From contig NC_018475.1 of NCBI RefSeq assembly GCF_000277815.2, positions 1 to 64,000 of the forward strand: a DNA stretch of 64,000 nt, read 5' to 3'. The stretch's first letter is position 1. The number at the start of each line of letters is the position of its first letter. The notes beneath the pieces are model-generated. The model made no database searches, was not told the DNA's origin, and saw nothing but the letters and a program-made list of their open reading frames with translations. The DNA is from Encephalitozoon hellem ATCC 50504. Lineage: Eukaryota > Microsporidia > Unikaryonidae. Shown in pieces: positions 51,715 to 61,035 of the stretch. A program made the position numbers and the translations under genes.

Positions 51715-53466
51715 TCATTCATACAAGCTTCTGATAATCTCAGATAATGGTCCTTGACCAGCGTCTCTTCCTTCAAATATATCTCCAACACATTCCAATG
51801 CCATTTCACTCTTCCACTCCCCCTCTCCAAACACCTCTTCCAATCTTCTTATCATTTCAGCCAGCTCAAAGTACTCGGAGGTCTCAAGCCTATACTTCAG
51901 TATTATCTCCTCAAGCACAAACATATCAGTCCTTTCCTTTAAGTCCCGTTTTATAGCATCATAGGACAGGCATTCCCTGTAGTCATCAAGGTACTTCCCA
52001 ATGTCAATCACAAGATTCCGAAATATTCTGCTTGGATCATGGAAGAACTTTCTGATTGGTCGGAGCCCCTCACTCGCGTCGTTGGCCGCCAGTGACATGA
52101 TCAGTTTGAGATTCTCGCTGTTGAACTCCGAGACCCTCTCCAGAGATCCAGCCACTGCCTCGTGGAGCATGTCCTGGGAATCCCCGTTCTTCTTTACATC
52201 CACAACCTTGCTCTCCATACTCAGCCTCGCGTCAAAAACAACCTCGCTCTCTTGGTCCAGCAGAAACGTTTTGAGCCTTTCAAACTCGCTATATACCCAA
52301 CAGAGAACCCTTATTTCCTGCCTATTTATATATCTAAGGCTTTCTAGAAATATCTTGTTGTAATCAATAATGGTCTGGATTGCATCGTCTATCCCAAAGG
52401 CCGGGTCCAGTGCCCTAAACCTGTAGATATAAAGAAGGCATTCTCTCAGGAGCTCTTTGTATCCACCAAACCATTTCACATGCCTTGATTCATGTATCTT
52501 CGACAACTTCTCTCGTACATATTTCTTTTGTTCTTTGCACAGCGTATGCCCCAACTCAGGAAACTCAAGAATAATGCCGTAATCATGGTAAACCTCGTAT
52601 CTGAACTTCATAATCTCCATACCAAGATGCAGTATCAGATTCCTCTTTTGCTTGCTATTACATCCAGATATCTCTTCTGTTTTCGTCTTTATTAGATCGC
52701 ACATCCTTTTCACAAGGTCTCCAAACCTTCCATCTAACTCGTCTGCTTTAGTATCCTTCTTATTCAAGTCTAAGTACATGCCAAATATTTCCCTGCTCTC
52801 TTTAAGCTTTGCAAGAATAAAATCAAGAAACCACTCAGGCTTGTCAAGTCTGTTCGAGTCTCTGTCACTTAAGAAATGGTACTCAAATGCCTTTGATGTT
52901 CTCTCGTAAAGAAAGTGCTCTATCACGTTTTCAGAAAAGTGCTGCTCATATCTGCTTAAGAACTTCATGTTGAACACAACCTCATGCATCTTTCGTTTAT
53001 CTTCCAGCTTCTTTTCTATTTGCGACAGAATGTACTTCCTTAGCTTTTCCTTCTCTTCGCTGTAAAACCTTTTCAATCGCCTTCCAAGATTCCTAAATAC
53101 ATTCTTCCCAATCAGATCTTCGATCCTTGAGAACTCTCCAAACGTCGAAAATGATGTAGAAGGACGGATTCGCGATGCCTCTTCGAATATCTCTATGTAC
53201 AGGTCCCTATACTCGCCCCTTGACCTGTCAAGAATCTCTTTCTTGTACTTGGAAACCTCCTCCTTCAGACACACAAACTTTTCTTTCTTTTCGAGAAGAA
53301 CTAGCTCCATCCCATGTATCTCTTTTTCCACTGCCTCTATCGCCCTCTTCTGCTCCTCGGCCCGTTCTACCAGACGGCTTCTGTATTCCATCCTATCGCT
53401 TTCTTTTTGTTTAAACTGCTGTATTTGGCGCTCCAGGTGATCCCTCTTCTTCAAGAGAATGTCCAT
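51715..53466 (-). CDS. Tip20/RINT1-like subunit of the ER tethering (Dsl1/NRZ) complex
   Basis: A 583-aa helical protein with an N-terminal coiled coil (1-80). The RINT1/Tip20 hallmark is present at about 190-240: FEYHFLSDRDSNRLDKPEWF then LDFILAKL, matching F-x-F-H-F-x-x-x-x-x-T-N-x-x-x-K-P-E-W-Y-L. The remainder is the rod-like CATCHR domain. It tethers COPI vesicles to the ER. ATG 53466 follows GGCCCTGGG (CCC and GGG); an upstream TTG/ATG extension was rejected. Fits with the COPI subunits elsewhere in the window. Confidence 0.75.
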   Translation of the reverse strand: MDILLKKRDHLERQIQQFKQKESDRMEYRSRLVERAEEQKRAIEAVEKEIHGMELVLLEKKEKFVCLKEEVSKYKKEILDRSRGEYRDLYIEIFEEASRIRPSTSFSTFGEFSRIEDLIGKNVFRNLGRRLKRFYSEEKEKLRKYILSQIEKKLEDKRKMHEVVFNMKFLSRYEQHFSENVIEHFLYERTSKAFEYHFLSDRDSNRLDKPEWFLDFILAKLKESREIFGMYLDLNKKDTKADELDGRFGDLVKRMCDLIKTKTEEISGCNSKQKRNLILHLGMEIMKFRYEVYHDYGIILEFPELGHTLCKEQKKYVREKLSKIHESRHVKWFGGYKELLRECLLYIYRFRALDPAFGIDDAIQTIIDYNKIFLESLRYINRQEIRVLCWVYSEFERLKTFLLDQESEVVFDARLSMESKVVDVKKNGDSQDMLHEAVAGSLERVSEFNSENLKLIMSLAANDASEGLRPIRKFFHDPSRIFRNLVIDIGKYLDDYRECLSYDAIKRDLKERTDMFVLEEIILKYRLETSEYFELAEMIRRLEEVFGEGEWKSEMALECVGDIFEGRDAGQGPLSEIIRSLYE

Positions 53467-53597
53467 CCCAGGGCCACCATAACAATTTATAAAATGGTAC
53501 ACATCACCAATATCTTAAGGCAATCATTGCATCCTGCTGCCTTATCTCAACAAACTTTTGGAAGCCTTCCTAGTCCGTATAGCATTTCAGCTCGAAA

Positions 53598-53608
53598 AAA
53601 TTTGCCCC
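53598..53608 (+). promoter_or_regulatory. AAATTT + CCCC start-proximal signal of eL20
   Basis: AAATTT at 53598-53603 and CCCC at 53605-53608 lie directly before ATG 53613, as for uS19 and uL24. Confidence 0.7.
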
Positions 53609-53612
53609 TACG

Positions 53613-54176
53613 ATGTCGAAGGCCTCTGAACCAATAGCGTTCTCAAAGGTAAACGTGACAACCCCGGTAACGAAGGAGTACAGGATTCATGGAAGCGCCA
53701 TGCCTACAGAGGACAATCCAAGGCCGCAGATATTTGTTTCAACCATCTTTGCAAAGAACCATGTGTTTGCCAAGGCAAAGTTCTTCAAGATTCTTGAGAA
53801 GAAGTACAAGATAAAGGCTACAAAGGGGCTGATTATCAACTGCGAGAGGATTCCAGAGCCCTCATTCAAGGAGGTCCAGAACTATGGGGTCCGGTTCATC
53901 TACCGCAGCAGAAGTGGGGTTCATAATGCATACAAGGAGTGCAGGGCTATAAGCAGGTGCGGGGCTGTTGACCACATTCTACGAGAGTTGGCCGGAAGGC
54001 ACAAGCTAAAGAGATCTGCAGTGGACATAATAAGTGTGGAGACCATTCCTTTCGAGTCTCTTAGAAGGGCAAAGACCATGGAGTTTGCCGACGAGAATGT
54101 CGAATTCCCCGTCTTCACCAAGATTCTCAACACGAGGAGTCTGTTGATTCCTGCGGAGTACAATCCTTCTGAGTAG
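53613..54176 (+). CDS. RPL20: Large-subunit ribosomal protein eL20 (RPL18A)
   Basis: A 187-aa protein: KEYRIHGSAMPTEDNPRPQI, FAKNHVFAKAKFFKILEKKY, then KEVQNYGVRFIYRSRSGVHN and AYKECRAISRCGAVDHILRE fit eL20 (RPL18A) closely. The length is normal (yeast 172). No intron is visible between AUG and the first conserved block. Confidence 0.96.
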   Translation: MSKASEPIAFSKVNVTTPVTKEYRIHGSAMPTEDNPRPQIFVSTIFAKNHVFAKAKFFKILEKKYKIKATKGLIINCERIPEPSFKEVQNYGVRFIYRSRSGVHNAYKECRAISRCGAVDHILRELAGRHKLKRSAVDIISVETIPFESLRRAKTMEFADENVEFPVFTKILNTRSLLIPAEYNPSE

Positions 54177-54264
54177 TTCATTCTGCTACAATTAAAGCTA
54201 TTTTTATCTATTTGTATTTGAGGCTGGATTTGTTCTAAATGTATATACCCTAAAACCTTGGGAT

Positions 54265-56445
54265 ATGAGCACAGTTGAGACCTATGGCTTCGAGAGGATG
54301 CAGCTGATATTCAACGAAATCCAGCTGTGTGATACAAAGAAATATTCTGAGTCTCTCCAAGAGATTGTTGGGATTCTGGCTGGGCAGGACCTCTTTGAGG
54401 AGTTTTGTAGAATCATAGATGTTGTGCTTGCGTGTAGAAAGCCCAGTATTCCGTCAAGGATATCCAACTTCCTTAGAAGCATATTCGACGACATGGCTGG
54501 CATGCCAAAGGGTGCGGACTTTGTCTTCAGAGTGCTTTACTACCTCATCAGGCTTACTGAGTCGAAAGTCACGAGGATAAGAAAAAACTCGCTTTCCATT
54601 TTAAGGCTGGCCATGGACATAGTGCAGCCGAAAGCCATTGACGAAGGAGTTCTAGAAAAGATCTCCGAGAGATTATTTGACAAGGAGAAGACAGTAAGAA
54701 AAGAGGCGCTCAGGCTCCTTTCCGACTACCAGGAAATGGGGCTGAACCCAAACGTAAAGGTTGTGAATCTATTCAAGGATATAGTTAGGTACGACCCGAG
54801 TGACGAGGTGAGGATCCTTGCACTGAGCTTGATTTCGGTAAACCCGTCAACCTATGGATGCATAGTTGAGAGATGCATGGATGCAAATGGAACAATAAGA
54901 AGGATGTTCTATGAGCATTGCCTCCCTGGAGTTGATCTAAAGAGCCTTCCACAAAGCAAAAGAGTCCTTTTGATGGAGAAGGCTGTGCTAGAAAGAGAGT
55001 TTGATGCAAAGGGATTACTGTTAGATTCCATACTTTCTGCATACAAGCTACCTTCAGAGTTAAGAGCGATGAATGCAGCCTTTTACAACAGATCAAGCCA
55101 GAAATACCTGGAGGTCCTTCTTAGAGCGATTTTCGATCGAGTGGGGTATGAAAAGGAGCTTGAGTACCTCCTTTCGAGTCCTTCGGAGGAAGACACGTTT
55201 TTGTCAAGGATTGAGCTATCGTACATAGAAGATATTTTTGGAAGAGATGACCTGGGCCTTCCTGACCTTGAAAGTTTTGTCACTGCGATGTATCATTCAT
55301 GCCTTTCTGTTGTTGAATCCTTAGACGTGCCTGAGAGGGGAGCAAGAATAGAAACAATGAAGAATCTGTTTAGGATTGCAAGGTTCTATGATTTCTTCAA
55401 CGAGACGTCTCGAAAGTATATTCTTAGCATAGTTTATAAGCTTCTTGGAAAGAACTCTGTGGAGGAGGTTGTGGAAGAGGCCATGCAGATTGCAAGCCTT
55501 GTTTGTGACGAAGACCTTAACAACTTCATAGGGAGTATCATAAAGAAGAATGCCGAAGCATCTCCAAGAATGTGCCTAATGGTATGTAAACAGGTTATGA
55601 AGCATATCCGCCCTCTTGGCAGGCTTCACGAAGCAATAGTAGAGGAAATCATCCTGCCCAACTTGGGCCTGAAAGGGACGGCAGTGGAAATACTTGAGGT
55701 TGGGTTTCACTATGTCCTTGAAAAGCCTCACTATGCGATCATTCAGAATCTCCTGCATAATGTAAAGGCAGATTGTAGGGTGTTTGAGATGTGTGTGGAT
55801 CTTGCCCTTTCTTCTGACGATTCGGAGATATTGAGCCATGTCTTAAGACACTTGGAAAAAGAACTTGAGTGCAAGGAAAGCGAGGATATCATAATTCCAG
55901 GGTCCAAGGTCGTGCTGTCTCAACACGAGGTTCCTAAGAGCCTTAGAGACAAATTTGTTGCATTTGCGCTTGAGAGATACTATTATACACAGGATGATCA
56001 TCTTAAGCAATACTGCAGCATATTGTTCTTTGAATTGTTTTCGGAGGACAGCACCCCCCTCATCTCTGTATTCTGCAAGGTTCTAGAAGCACTGCCATGC
56101 TCGCACAAGATATTCATTGACCAGTCCCTCTATTGGATAGGGAACAGCAAGTATCCCAACGGATCTCAGCTGCTCTTTTACAACATCTGTGTTTATCTCG
56201 CTGGGGGATACGGGAAGGACCAAACCAAGAAGACCCTACTTAGAGTTCTTGAAAGAATAGAGGTCCTAAGATGCTGGGATCCAAACACGACAAAAAAGAT
56301 CTTGTTCTGCTGCTCTCTGATGGCAAAAAAACTTGGAAGTAGACTCAACACGGGTGAGGTAGTGGAGAGAGTTATGGAAATAGACGATGGAGAGCCCATT
56401 TCCCAGAAGGATTTATATGATGTAAAGAAGGATCTGGAAGTCTGA
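54265..56445 (+). CDS. YCG1: Condensin subunit 3 (Ycg1/CAP-G)
   Basis: A 726-aa HEAT-repeat protein. VLYYLIRLTESKVTRIRKNS, SERLFDKEKTVRKEALRLLS and VRYDPSDEVRILALSLISVN are typical CAP-G blocks, where the family reads R-L-x-D-K-E-x-x-V-R-x-x-A. The terminal half continues as helical repeats. It shares the loop with Brn1 and binds DNA in the non-SMC part of condensin. Shorter than yeast (1035 aa). ATG 54265 is not directly preceded by CCC (ACCCTAAAACCTTGGGAT). Confidence 0.82.
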   Translation: MSTVETYGFERMQLIFNEIQLCDTKKYSESLQEIVGILAGQDLFEEFCRIIDVVLACRKPSIPSRISNFLRSIFDDMAGMPKGADFVFRVLYYLIRLTESKVTRIRKNSLSILRLAMDIVQPKAIDEGVLEKISERLFDKEKTVRKEALRLLSDYQEMGLNPNVKVVNLFKDIVRYDPSDEVRILALSLISVNPSTYGCIVERCMDANGTIRRMFYEHCLPGVDLKSLPQSKRVLLMEKAVLEREFDAKGLLLDSILSAYKLPSELRAMNAAFYNRSSQKYLEVLLRAIFDRVGYEKELEYLLSSPSEEDTFLSRIELSYIEDIFGRDDLGLPDLESFVTAMYHSCLSVVESLDVPERGARIETMKNLFRIARFYDFFNETSRKYILSIVYKLLGKNSVEEVVEEAMQIASLVCDEDLNNFIGSIIKKNAEASPRMCLMVCKQVMKHIRPLGRLHEAIVEEIILPNLGLKGTAVEILEVGFHYVLEKPHYAIIQNLLHNVKADCRVFEMCVDLALSSDDSEILSHVLRHLEKELECKESEDIIIPGSKVVLSQHEVPKSLRDKFVAFALERYYYTQDDHLKQYCSILFFELFSEDSTPLISVFCKVLEALPCSHKIFIDQSLYWIGNSKYPNGSQLLFYNICVYLAGGYGKDQTKKTLLRVLERIEVLRCWDPNTTKKILFCCSLMAKKLGSRLNTGEVVERVMEIDDGEPISQKDLYDVKKDLEV

Positions 56446-56457
56446 ACATGCTTTATT

Positions 56458-58251
56458 TTACCGCATATGGGCATCTTTCAGGCTTTTCTTGAGAAATTCT
56501 AGAAGCTTCTTTGACAATATCTTTTCTTTGCTTCTATTTAGACAGTAGAGGATAAATAGGCAGTAGTATCTGTCATTCCCTATAATCGCTTGGATCAAGT
56601 GGCTGGTATCAAAGATATGGAAGTAGTCCAAGGAAATTAAAAACATCCTTTCAAGAAGTTTTTTTGAGAGGCTGAACTTTGTCATGCTTTCAAGCAAACA
56701 AAGAAACTCTTTTACGACTCTTCTTCTTGTCTCATTGAACCTAGATATCTTGTGCATGTCTATAAGATGCAAAATAAAGCTCGACTTACCAATTCTGCTC
56801 TCATAAAACATCCCTGTACTGTCTATGATTCTCTTGAGTAGAATAGAAATCGCCATAAGCTCTCCCTCATCCGGTGTGATCACAAGCTCGTTCCATACGG
56901 TGGCTGCAAGCACATTTACGTTATCTTCGTCGATGTTATTTGTATCTATTCTCATGGAGATGTCTTTACACGATGGGGATCTTCTTTCCACACCGCACTC
57001 CTTATGCGGCATATTAGAACAGCCATCATCCTCAATCGCCCTATCCATCATGCCATACTGTGTAAATAACTCGCTGAGTATTTCGTACTTCATACACCTG
57101 ATTCTATAGTCCTCACTGTCAAAGTACACTAGCCCATCAAATATCCTTCTGAGAATCGATCTCCTCAGGCAGTCCTTTCCAACAACAATCTTTATGAAAC
57201 ACAAGTACATGCACAGCCTCTTTGTGTCATTGTGTTTGCTGATGAATTCTATGGACTGGAGAATAAAATCCTCTAGTTTGGGCCTAAACTCAATTCCTAT
57301 TAGATTAATCAGGACTCTAGGACTGGATTCAAGTCTGTTAAAGGCATACTCAAGAAACTGATCATAGTCCTCTCTTATCATTCTTACAACCTCAAACCTC
57401 CTGCAGATATTGCATTCAAGAACTTGCTTTGGAGACTCGCATAGCTCCAGATATTTGCCAATCACATTAACATGCATCGGAATATGGTCCGCATCCCTAA
57501 AGAACCTCTCGATCCTCTTCAGATCATTTGTTTGTAGGACATTCCCGGTCGTCTCCTCATTCACAGGATACAATTCCACCACGCCGTCCTTAACACTGTA
57601 TCCCTCTTGGATCCTGGATATTATATCAGACACATCCTCTCCTTTTCTGTACATACATACAAGCTTGCTAAATATCTCTTCGTTGTTTCTATATTTTCCT
57701 TGGTCTAAAAGCTTCCTGACCAGATCCGGCGAAAATATCTCCTCAATATTATCATTTACCGCATCGTAATCATTGTCCTCAAGTGGGCTCCCAAGAAGAA
57801 GAAGCTCGGAAATAAAAAACACCTTTCTCCTCGTCCTAAACTTCTGAGCACATATCTTGTAGATGCTTTCAAACTCCGGGCTCTTGTGGAAATAGAAGAA
57901 CTCGTGTATCTTCTTCTCTGAATTGCCATCTAGTCCTGGCACAGACCCTAATACATACATTATGGACTCCACTGCTGCCTTTACTACTATGTTCTTGATC
58001 TTGTGGTCCTTGAGAAGACAGAAGTAAAACGACAAGAGGCCAGGAGCAAATTTTGTAATAAGCTCAGACGGCATTCTATTAAGCAGATATCTATGAAAGG
58101 AAGGATTTCCTCTGAACATGTCCATCGTCCTCTTCAGTAGATATGCTATCACCTCGGAGATGCCCAAAGGATTCACAACGCTTAATATCTTGTCTATCTG
58201 CTCTTCCAAGTCTCCATTCCTTTTGATTATCTCGTATATCCTGCTATCCAT
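56458..58251 (-). CDS. Large helical protein of unknown function (597 aa)
   Basis: A 597-aa protein, almost entirely alpha-helical with hydrophobic/charged periodicity, like a HEAT or armadillo solenoid, but no family motif is recognised. A cysteine-poor acidic insertion occurs about 395-430 (IEDDGCSNMPHKECGVER). ATG 58251 follows TCCCCATCTTCCCG. It converges with Ycg1 (12 bp apart). Candidates such as karyopherin or telomere/cohesin scaffolds cannot be distinguished from this sequence. Confidence 0.7.
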   Translation of the reverse strand: MDSRIYEIIKRNGDLEEQIDKILSVVNPLGISEVIAYLLKRTMDMFRGNPSFHRYLLNRMPSELITKFAPGLLSFYFCLLKDHKIKNIVVKAAVESIMYVLGSVPGLDGNSEKKIHEFFYFHKSPEFESIYKICAQKFRTRRKVFFISELLLLGSPLEDNDYDAVNDNIEEIFSPDLVRKLLDQGKYRNNEEIFSKLVCMYRKGEDVSDIISRIQEGYSVKDGVVELYPVNEETTGNVLQTNDLKRIERFFRDADHIPMHVNVIGKYLELCESPKQVLECNICRRFEVVRMIREDYDQFLEYAFNRLESSPRVLINLIGIEFRPKLEDFILQSIEFISKHNDTKRLCMYLCFIKIVVGKDCLRRSILRRIFDGLVYFDSEDYRIRCMKYEILSELFTQYGMMDRAIEDDGCSNMPHKECGVERRSPSCKDISMRIDTNNIDEDNVNVLAATVWNELVITPDEGELMAISILLKRIIDSTGMFYESRIGKSSFILHLIDMHKISRFNETRRRVVKEFLCLLESMTKFSLSKKLLERMFLISLDYFHIFDTSHLIQAIIGNDRYYCLFILYCLNRSKEKILSKKLLEFLKKSLKDAHMR

Positions 58252-58280
58252 CGGGAAGATGGGGAACTAGAATCTGAATC

Positions 58281-59120
58281 CTAATCCCTCCAGCTCTTCG
58301 CAATACTAACATACCGGTCAAGTCGCTCCGGAGATTCCAGAACATCCTTCAGCTTTGGAAAGTTCTCTAGCTTCACAGATTCCAAGTCTAGAGGATCAAT
58401 GGGGACAGAGATGATCTCTGTGTTCGGGTGTACAGAAAATGGCATCTTGATAAGGTGCTTGCTCTTTTGTGTTACTTCCTTGTCTACTCTTATGTACATT
58501 CTCTCAAACAGCGTGGACTCTTCTGAAGCCTCACATTCAAAAAAAGAAGAATACTCCCTCAGTATCTCACTGTATTCCTCAGAATGCATCTTTTTCTTGA
58601 CCACAGAGTCGTAGTATTTCACTATTTCTCCCCTCTCAATGTCACTCAGCTCAAGAGCTGTACCGTCAAATACCCAACAGTGTACTCCACGCCTTCCAGA
58701 AAACACAAACCCCACATTCTTGAATCCAAACTCCTCTCTCAGCGAATAGTCAAGAATCCTAACAGCTATCTTTATCAGAACAAGGCATTTGTTGCACACA
58801 AGCTTTTCCGTGCAGCACTTCCGGGGATAGTCAGTTAGATCAACGTCAAACACTAGCTCCTTCCCAGCAACCCTCGGGACATTATGCTTTGCAGGCCGAT
58901 CTCTGTAGATGGCCCCAACATCAATTCTCTCAGGAACAATCCCAAGCAACTTCTTTCTGAATTCATCTGCTGTCCTGAACGTAAGAAAACGGATGTACCC
59001 GCCAGATGCTAGTCCAAAAGAGACCTCGCGGTTCTCATCTATCCGAAGGCATTTAAACATGAGATCTAGAGGAAACAAAGTTCTATAGTATGTGCGGACC
59101 AGCTGCTGATCAAGTCCCAT
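58281..59120 (-). CDS. PRI1: DNA primase small (catalytic) subunit
   Basis: A 279-aa protein: YYRTLFPLDLMFKCL, FGLASGGYIRFLTF (REVS region), the metal site ELVFDVDLTDYP (D-x-D), CCTEKLVCNKC (zinc knuckle), and FVFSGRRGVHCWVFDG (S-G-R-R-G-x-H, nucleotide binding). It synthesises RNA primers with Pri2 and polymerase alpha. The first ATG is 59120; upstream the frame is open only with TTG. Shorter than yeast Pri1 (409 aa). Begins 22 bp after the stop of the transporter upstream. Confidence 0.94.
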   Translation of the reverse strand: MGLDQQLVRTYYRTLFPLDLMFKCLRIDENREVSFGLASGGYIRFLTFRTADEFRKKLLGIVPERIDVGAIYRDRPAKHNVPRVAGKELVFDVDLTDYPRKCCTEKLVCNKCLVLIKIAVRILDYSLREEFGFKNVGFVFSGRRGVHCWVFDGTALELSDIERGEIVKYYDSVVKKKMHSEEYSEILREYSSFFECEASEESTLFERMYIRVDKEVTQKSKHLIKMPFSVHPNTEIISVPIDPLDLESVKLENFPKLKDVLESPERLDRYVSIAKSWRD

Positions 59121-59142
59121 CTCAAGGATCAAAACAATAATT

Positions 59143-60048
59143 TTATTTCTGTGTTGTACATGCTTGGTCAAACGGATGGACTACCTCCTTCCAAAAAAAG
59201 TTGAATACCTGGACGCCTATCACCGTGAAGGAAAATGCCAGGAAGCGCTGGACATCTATTTCTCTACATAGATAGACATCAGAAACAATAGCAGAAATGC
59301 CTGTAACAACGTTGAGCAGCGTTGATCTTTCTACAGTATCCAGAAACAGAGAAACTTCCGACAATAGATATGTTGTTGCAATCTCTATAAGAAATACTAT
59401 ATATATGATCGGGGATGAGATGAGCTTGGCATAGTTAAGCCTTTTGTAGAATGCTTCCGTTGCAGCATAAGGCAAGGAAAAGAGGGTCAGGAATAATGTA
59501 TATGTTGTCATGTAGCGCCAGAACCTCCTGAAGTCTACAAGAGCCTGCTTTATCCTGAACTCAAATATGGCGAGGCTAATTGCGTTGAACATCCCAGAAA
59601 GGGTCCCAATAAGCATATGGAATGGAATGCAGAGCCTTTCGTTGGAAGATATCTCAAGAAAGAATCCTCCCAGAATCATTAGCATCCCAATGCACTGGAT
59701 AGACGAGTATCTTGATCCATTCCAAGTCGTTGCTATGAGTGCTGTGAATAAGTACTGGAGGTCGGAGGAAATGACATATGACGTCGAGGATGCTTTATAG
59801 TAGTATGAGACCATTCCCAGACATCCCCCTGCAAAGCTCAAACTTGCAATAATAAATACATACTTCATCTTAAAATCAAATGATTGCACATTTATATATG
59901 AAATCATCATTTTTACAAAGCTCGAAATAAGCATCAGCAGGCCTCCGGCCCTGTAATTCGCAAGCACCACAACTTTTAAAACAGAAAGTACCACAGATGC
60001 GATTATGTTCAGTATCACAAATGCTTCTAGCTTCTTCTTACTCCACAT
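59143..60048 (-). CDS. Nucleotide-sugar transporter-like protein (SLC35 type)
   Basis: A 301-aa membrane protein with ten hydrophobic spans in two halves. VSYYYKASSTSYVISSDLQY and LFTALIATTWNGSRYSSIQC then GMLMILGGFFLE, and TLLNVVTGISAIVSDVYLC match the UDP/CMP-sugar transporter group of the DMT superfamily. The substrate is not predictable; no clear Lys-Thr motif. ATG 60048 follows CCCCGAGGGAGT. It would deliver activated sugars to the ER/Golgi lumen, consistent with GPI synthesis (PIG-L at 24296). Confidence 0.78.
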   Translation of the reverse strand: MWSKKKLEAFVILNIIASVVLSVLKVVVLANYRAGGLLMLISSFVKMMISYINVQSFDFKMKYVFIIASLSFAGGCLGMVSYYYKASSTSYVISSDLQYLFTALIATTWNGSRYSSIQCIGMLMILGGFFLEISSNERLCIPFHMLIGTLSGMFNAISLAIFEFRIKQALVDFRRFWRYMTTYTLFLTLFSLPYAATEAFYKRLNYAKLISSPIIYIVFLIEIATTYLLSEVSLFLDTVERSTLLNVVTGISAIVSDVYLCREIDVQRFLAFSFTVIGVQVFNFFWKEVVHPFDQACTTQK

Positions 60049-60165
60049 ACTCCCTCGGGGCTTTATTTTTAGATTTAAGTATATCAGTGATTAATAGAAT
60101 ACATCGATTCAGAAATAAGCTGGCATAGACATCACATGCGTCTGACTTGCAGCAGACAGTACTAA

Positions 60166-60762
60166 ATGGTGGAGGACAAATACAAAGTGTTGCAGATTAT
60201 TTGTGGGTATGAACTCCCCCTCTTTTCGATGTTCTACAGTGTGGAGATTGAAGACAGAATTAAGATTTCTTTGGAAAATGGCCTAGAAAAGGAAAAAGAG
60301 GTTTTTGAGAAGCTAAAGAGGAAGTATGTTGGACGGATACTAGAGGACGGTAGCATATGCATAGTTGTGATGAGTATTGTAAATGTCTGCGAGTACAAGG
60401 TGTATGATGAGTTCCTACTGGCAAAGGTAGAGTTCGAGGCACTGCTCTTCAAGTTCTTCGAGTATGAGGTGGTGTGTGGAACAATATTGGAGCAGAAAGA
60501 GGATGGGATGAGACTTTGCGTGCCGTTTTTCTCTGATCTTTTTGTCAAGAGGAGTGGCTTGCCAGATGTGACAGAAAGGGCATATGTGAGTGACTGTGGG
60601 GAGAAGCAGCTTGCCTGGGTGTGGATGTACAGAGGCAATAAGCTGTACTTCAGGAGGAATGCCTATGTAAGGTTCCGAGTTCTGGGTAGTGAGGAGAAGT
60701 CACCCTTTGTTTTGTGTGACCTCGGGGAGGCGGGGCTAGGCCCCTTGGAATGGTGGATATGA
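60166..60762 (+). CDS. RPC25: RNA polymerase III stalk subunit Rpc25 (RPC8)
   Basis: A 198-aa protein with the Rpb7-type N-terminal (SHS2) domain (about 1-80; LKRKYVGRILEDGSICIVVM) and an OB domain (about 80-195; EYEVVCGTILEQKEDGMRLC then FFSDLFVKRSG; family H-F-x-D-x-x-I-P). The closing GEAGLGPLEWW matches D-G-L-G-x-x-x-W-W. The paralogues Rpb7 and Rpa43 lack this tail. It forms the Pol III stalk with Rpc17. Confidence 0.88.
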   Translation: MVEDKYKVLQIICGYELPLFSMFYSVEIEDRIKISLENGLEKEKEVFEKLKRKYVGRILEDGSICIVVMSIVNVCEYKVYDEFLLAKVEFEALLFKFFEYEVVCGTILEQKEDGMRLCVPFFSDLFVKRSGLPDVTERAYVSDCGEKQLAWVWMYRGNKLYFRRNAYVRFRVLGSEEKSPFVLCDLGEAGLGPLEWWI

Positions 60763-60808
60763 AGACGATGGCCATGCCATGGTGTAAACGAAGTATTGTA
60801 TGGCCCCT

Positions 60809-60952
60809 ATGGAAGAAGGAGAACGTAACAGTAGCGAGAGACTCGACATAATTATAAGAGGCTTGCGTGAGCTATCTGCAGACCTAGACCATCTCCTGCT
60901 GCTAGGATCTGACGTCAAGGAGCTGAGTAGAAATCTTGACAGGTTTCTATAG
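60809..60952 (+). CDS. Dad1-like DASH/Dam1 complex subunit (candidate mini-protein)
   Basis: A 47-aa frame. ATG 60809 is preceded by ATGGCCCCT (CCCC at 60804-60807); the in-frame ATG at 60800 would add three residues. Residues 13-41 (DIIIRGLRELSADLDHLLLL, then GSDVKELS) match the core of Dad1 (I-L-N-x-L-N-x-L-N-x-x-L-E-x-x-x-x-V-G-x-E-F-x-x-V-S-x-L-W), keeping the G-x-(D/E)-(F/V) signature. Yeast Dad1 has 94 aa. It is the second DASH-type mini-protein in the window (see 50846). Evidence is pattern only. Confidence 0.5.
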   Translation: MEEGERNSSERLDIIIRGLRELSADLDHLLLLGSDVKELSRNLDRFL

Positions 60953-61035
60953 TGCTTCCTGGGAGGAAGTCTACTTCTTAAGAATAAAAAAGAGTTTTTG
61001 TGAAATTAGATAGAATCCAATCCCTCTAATCTGTG

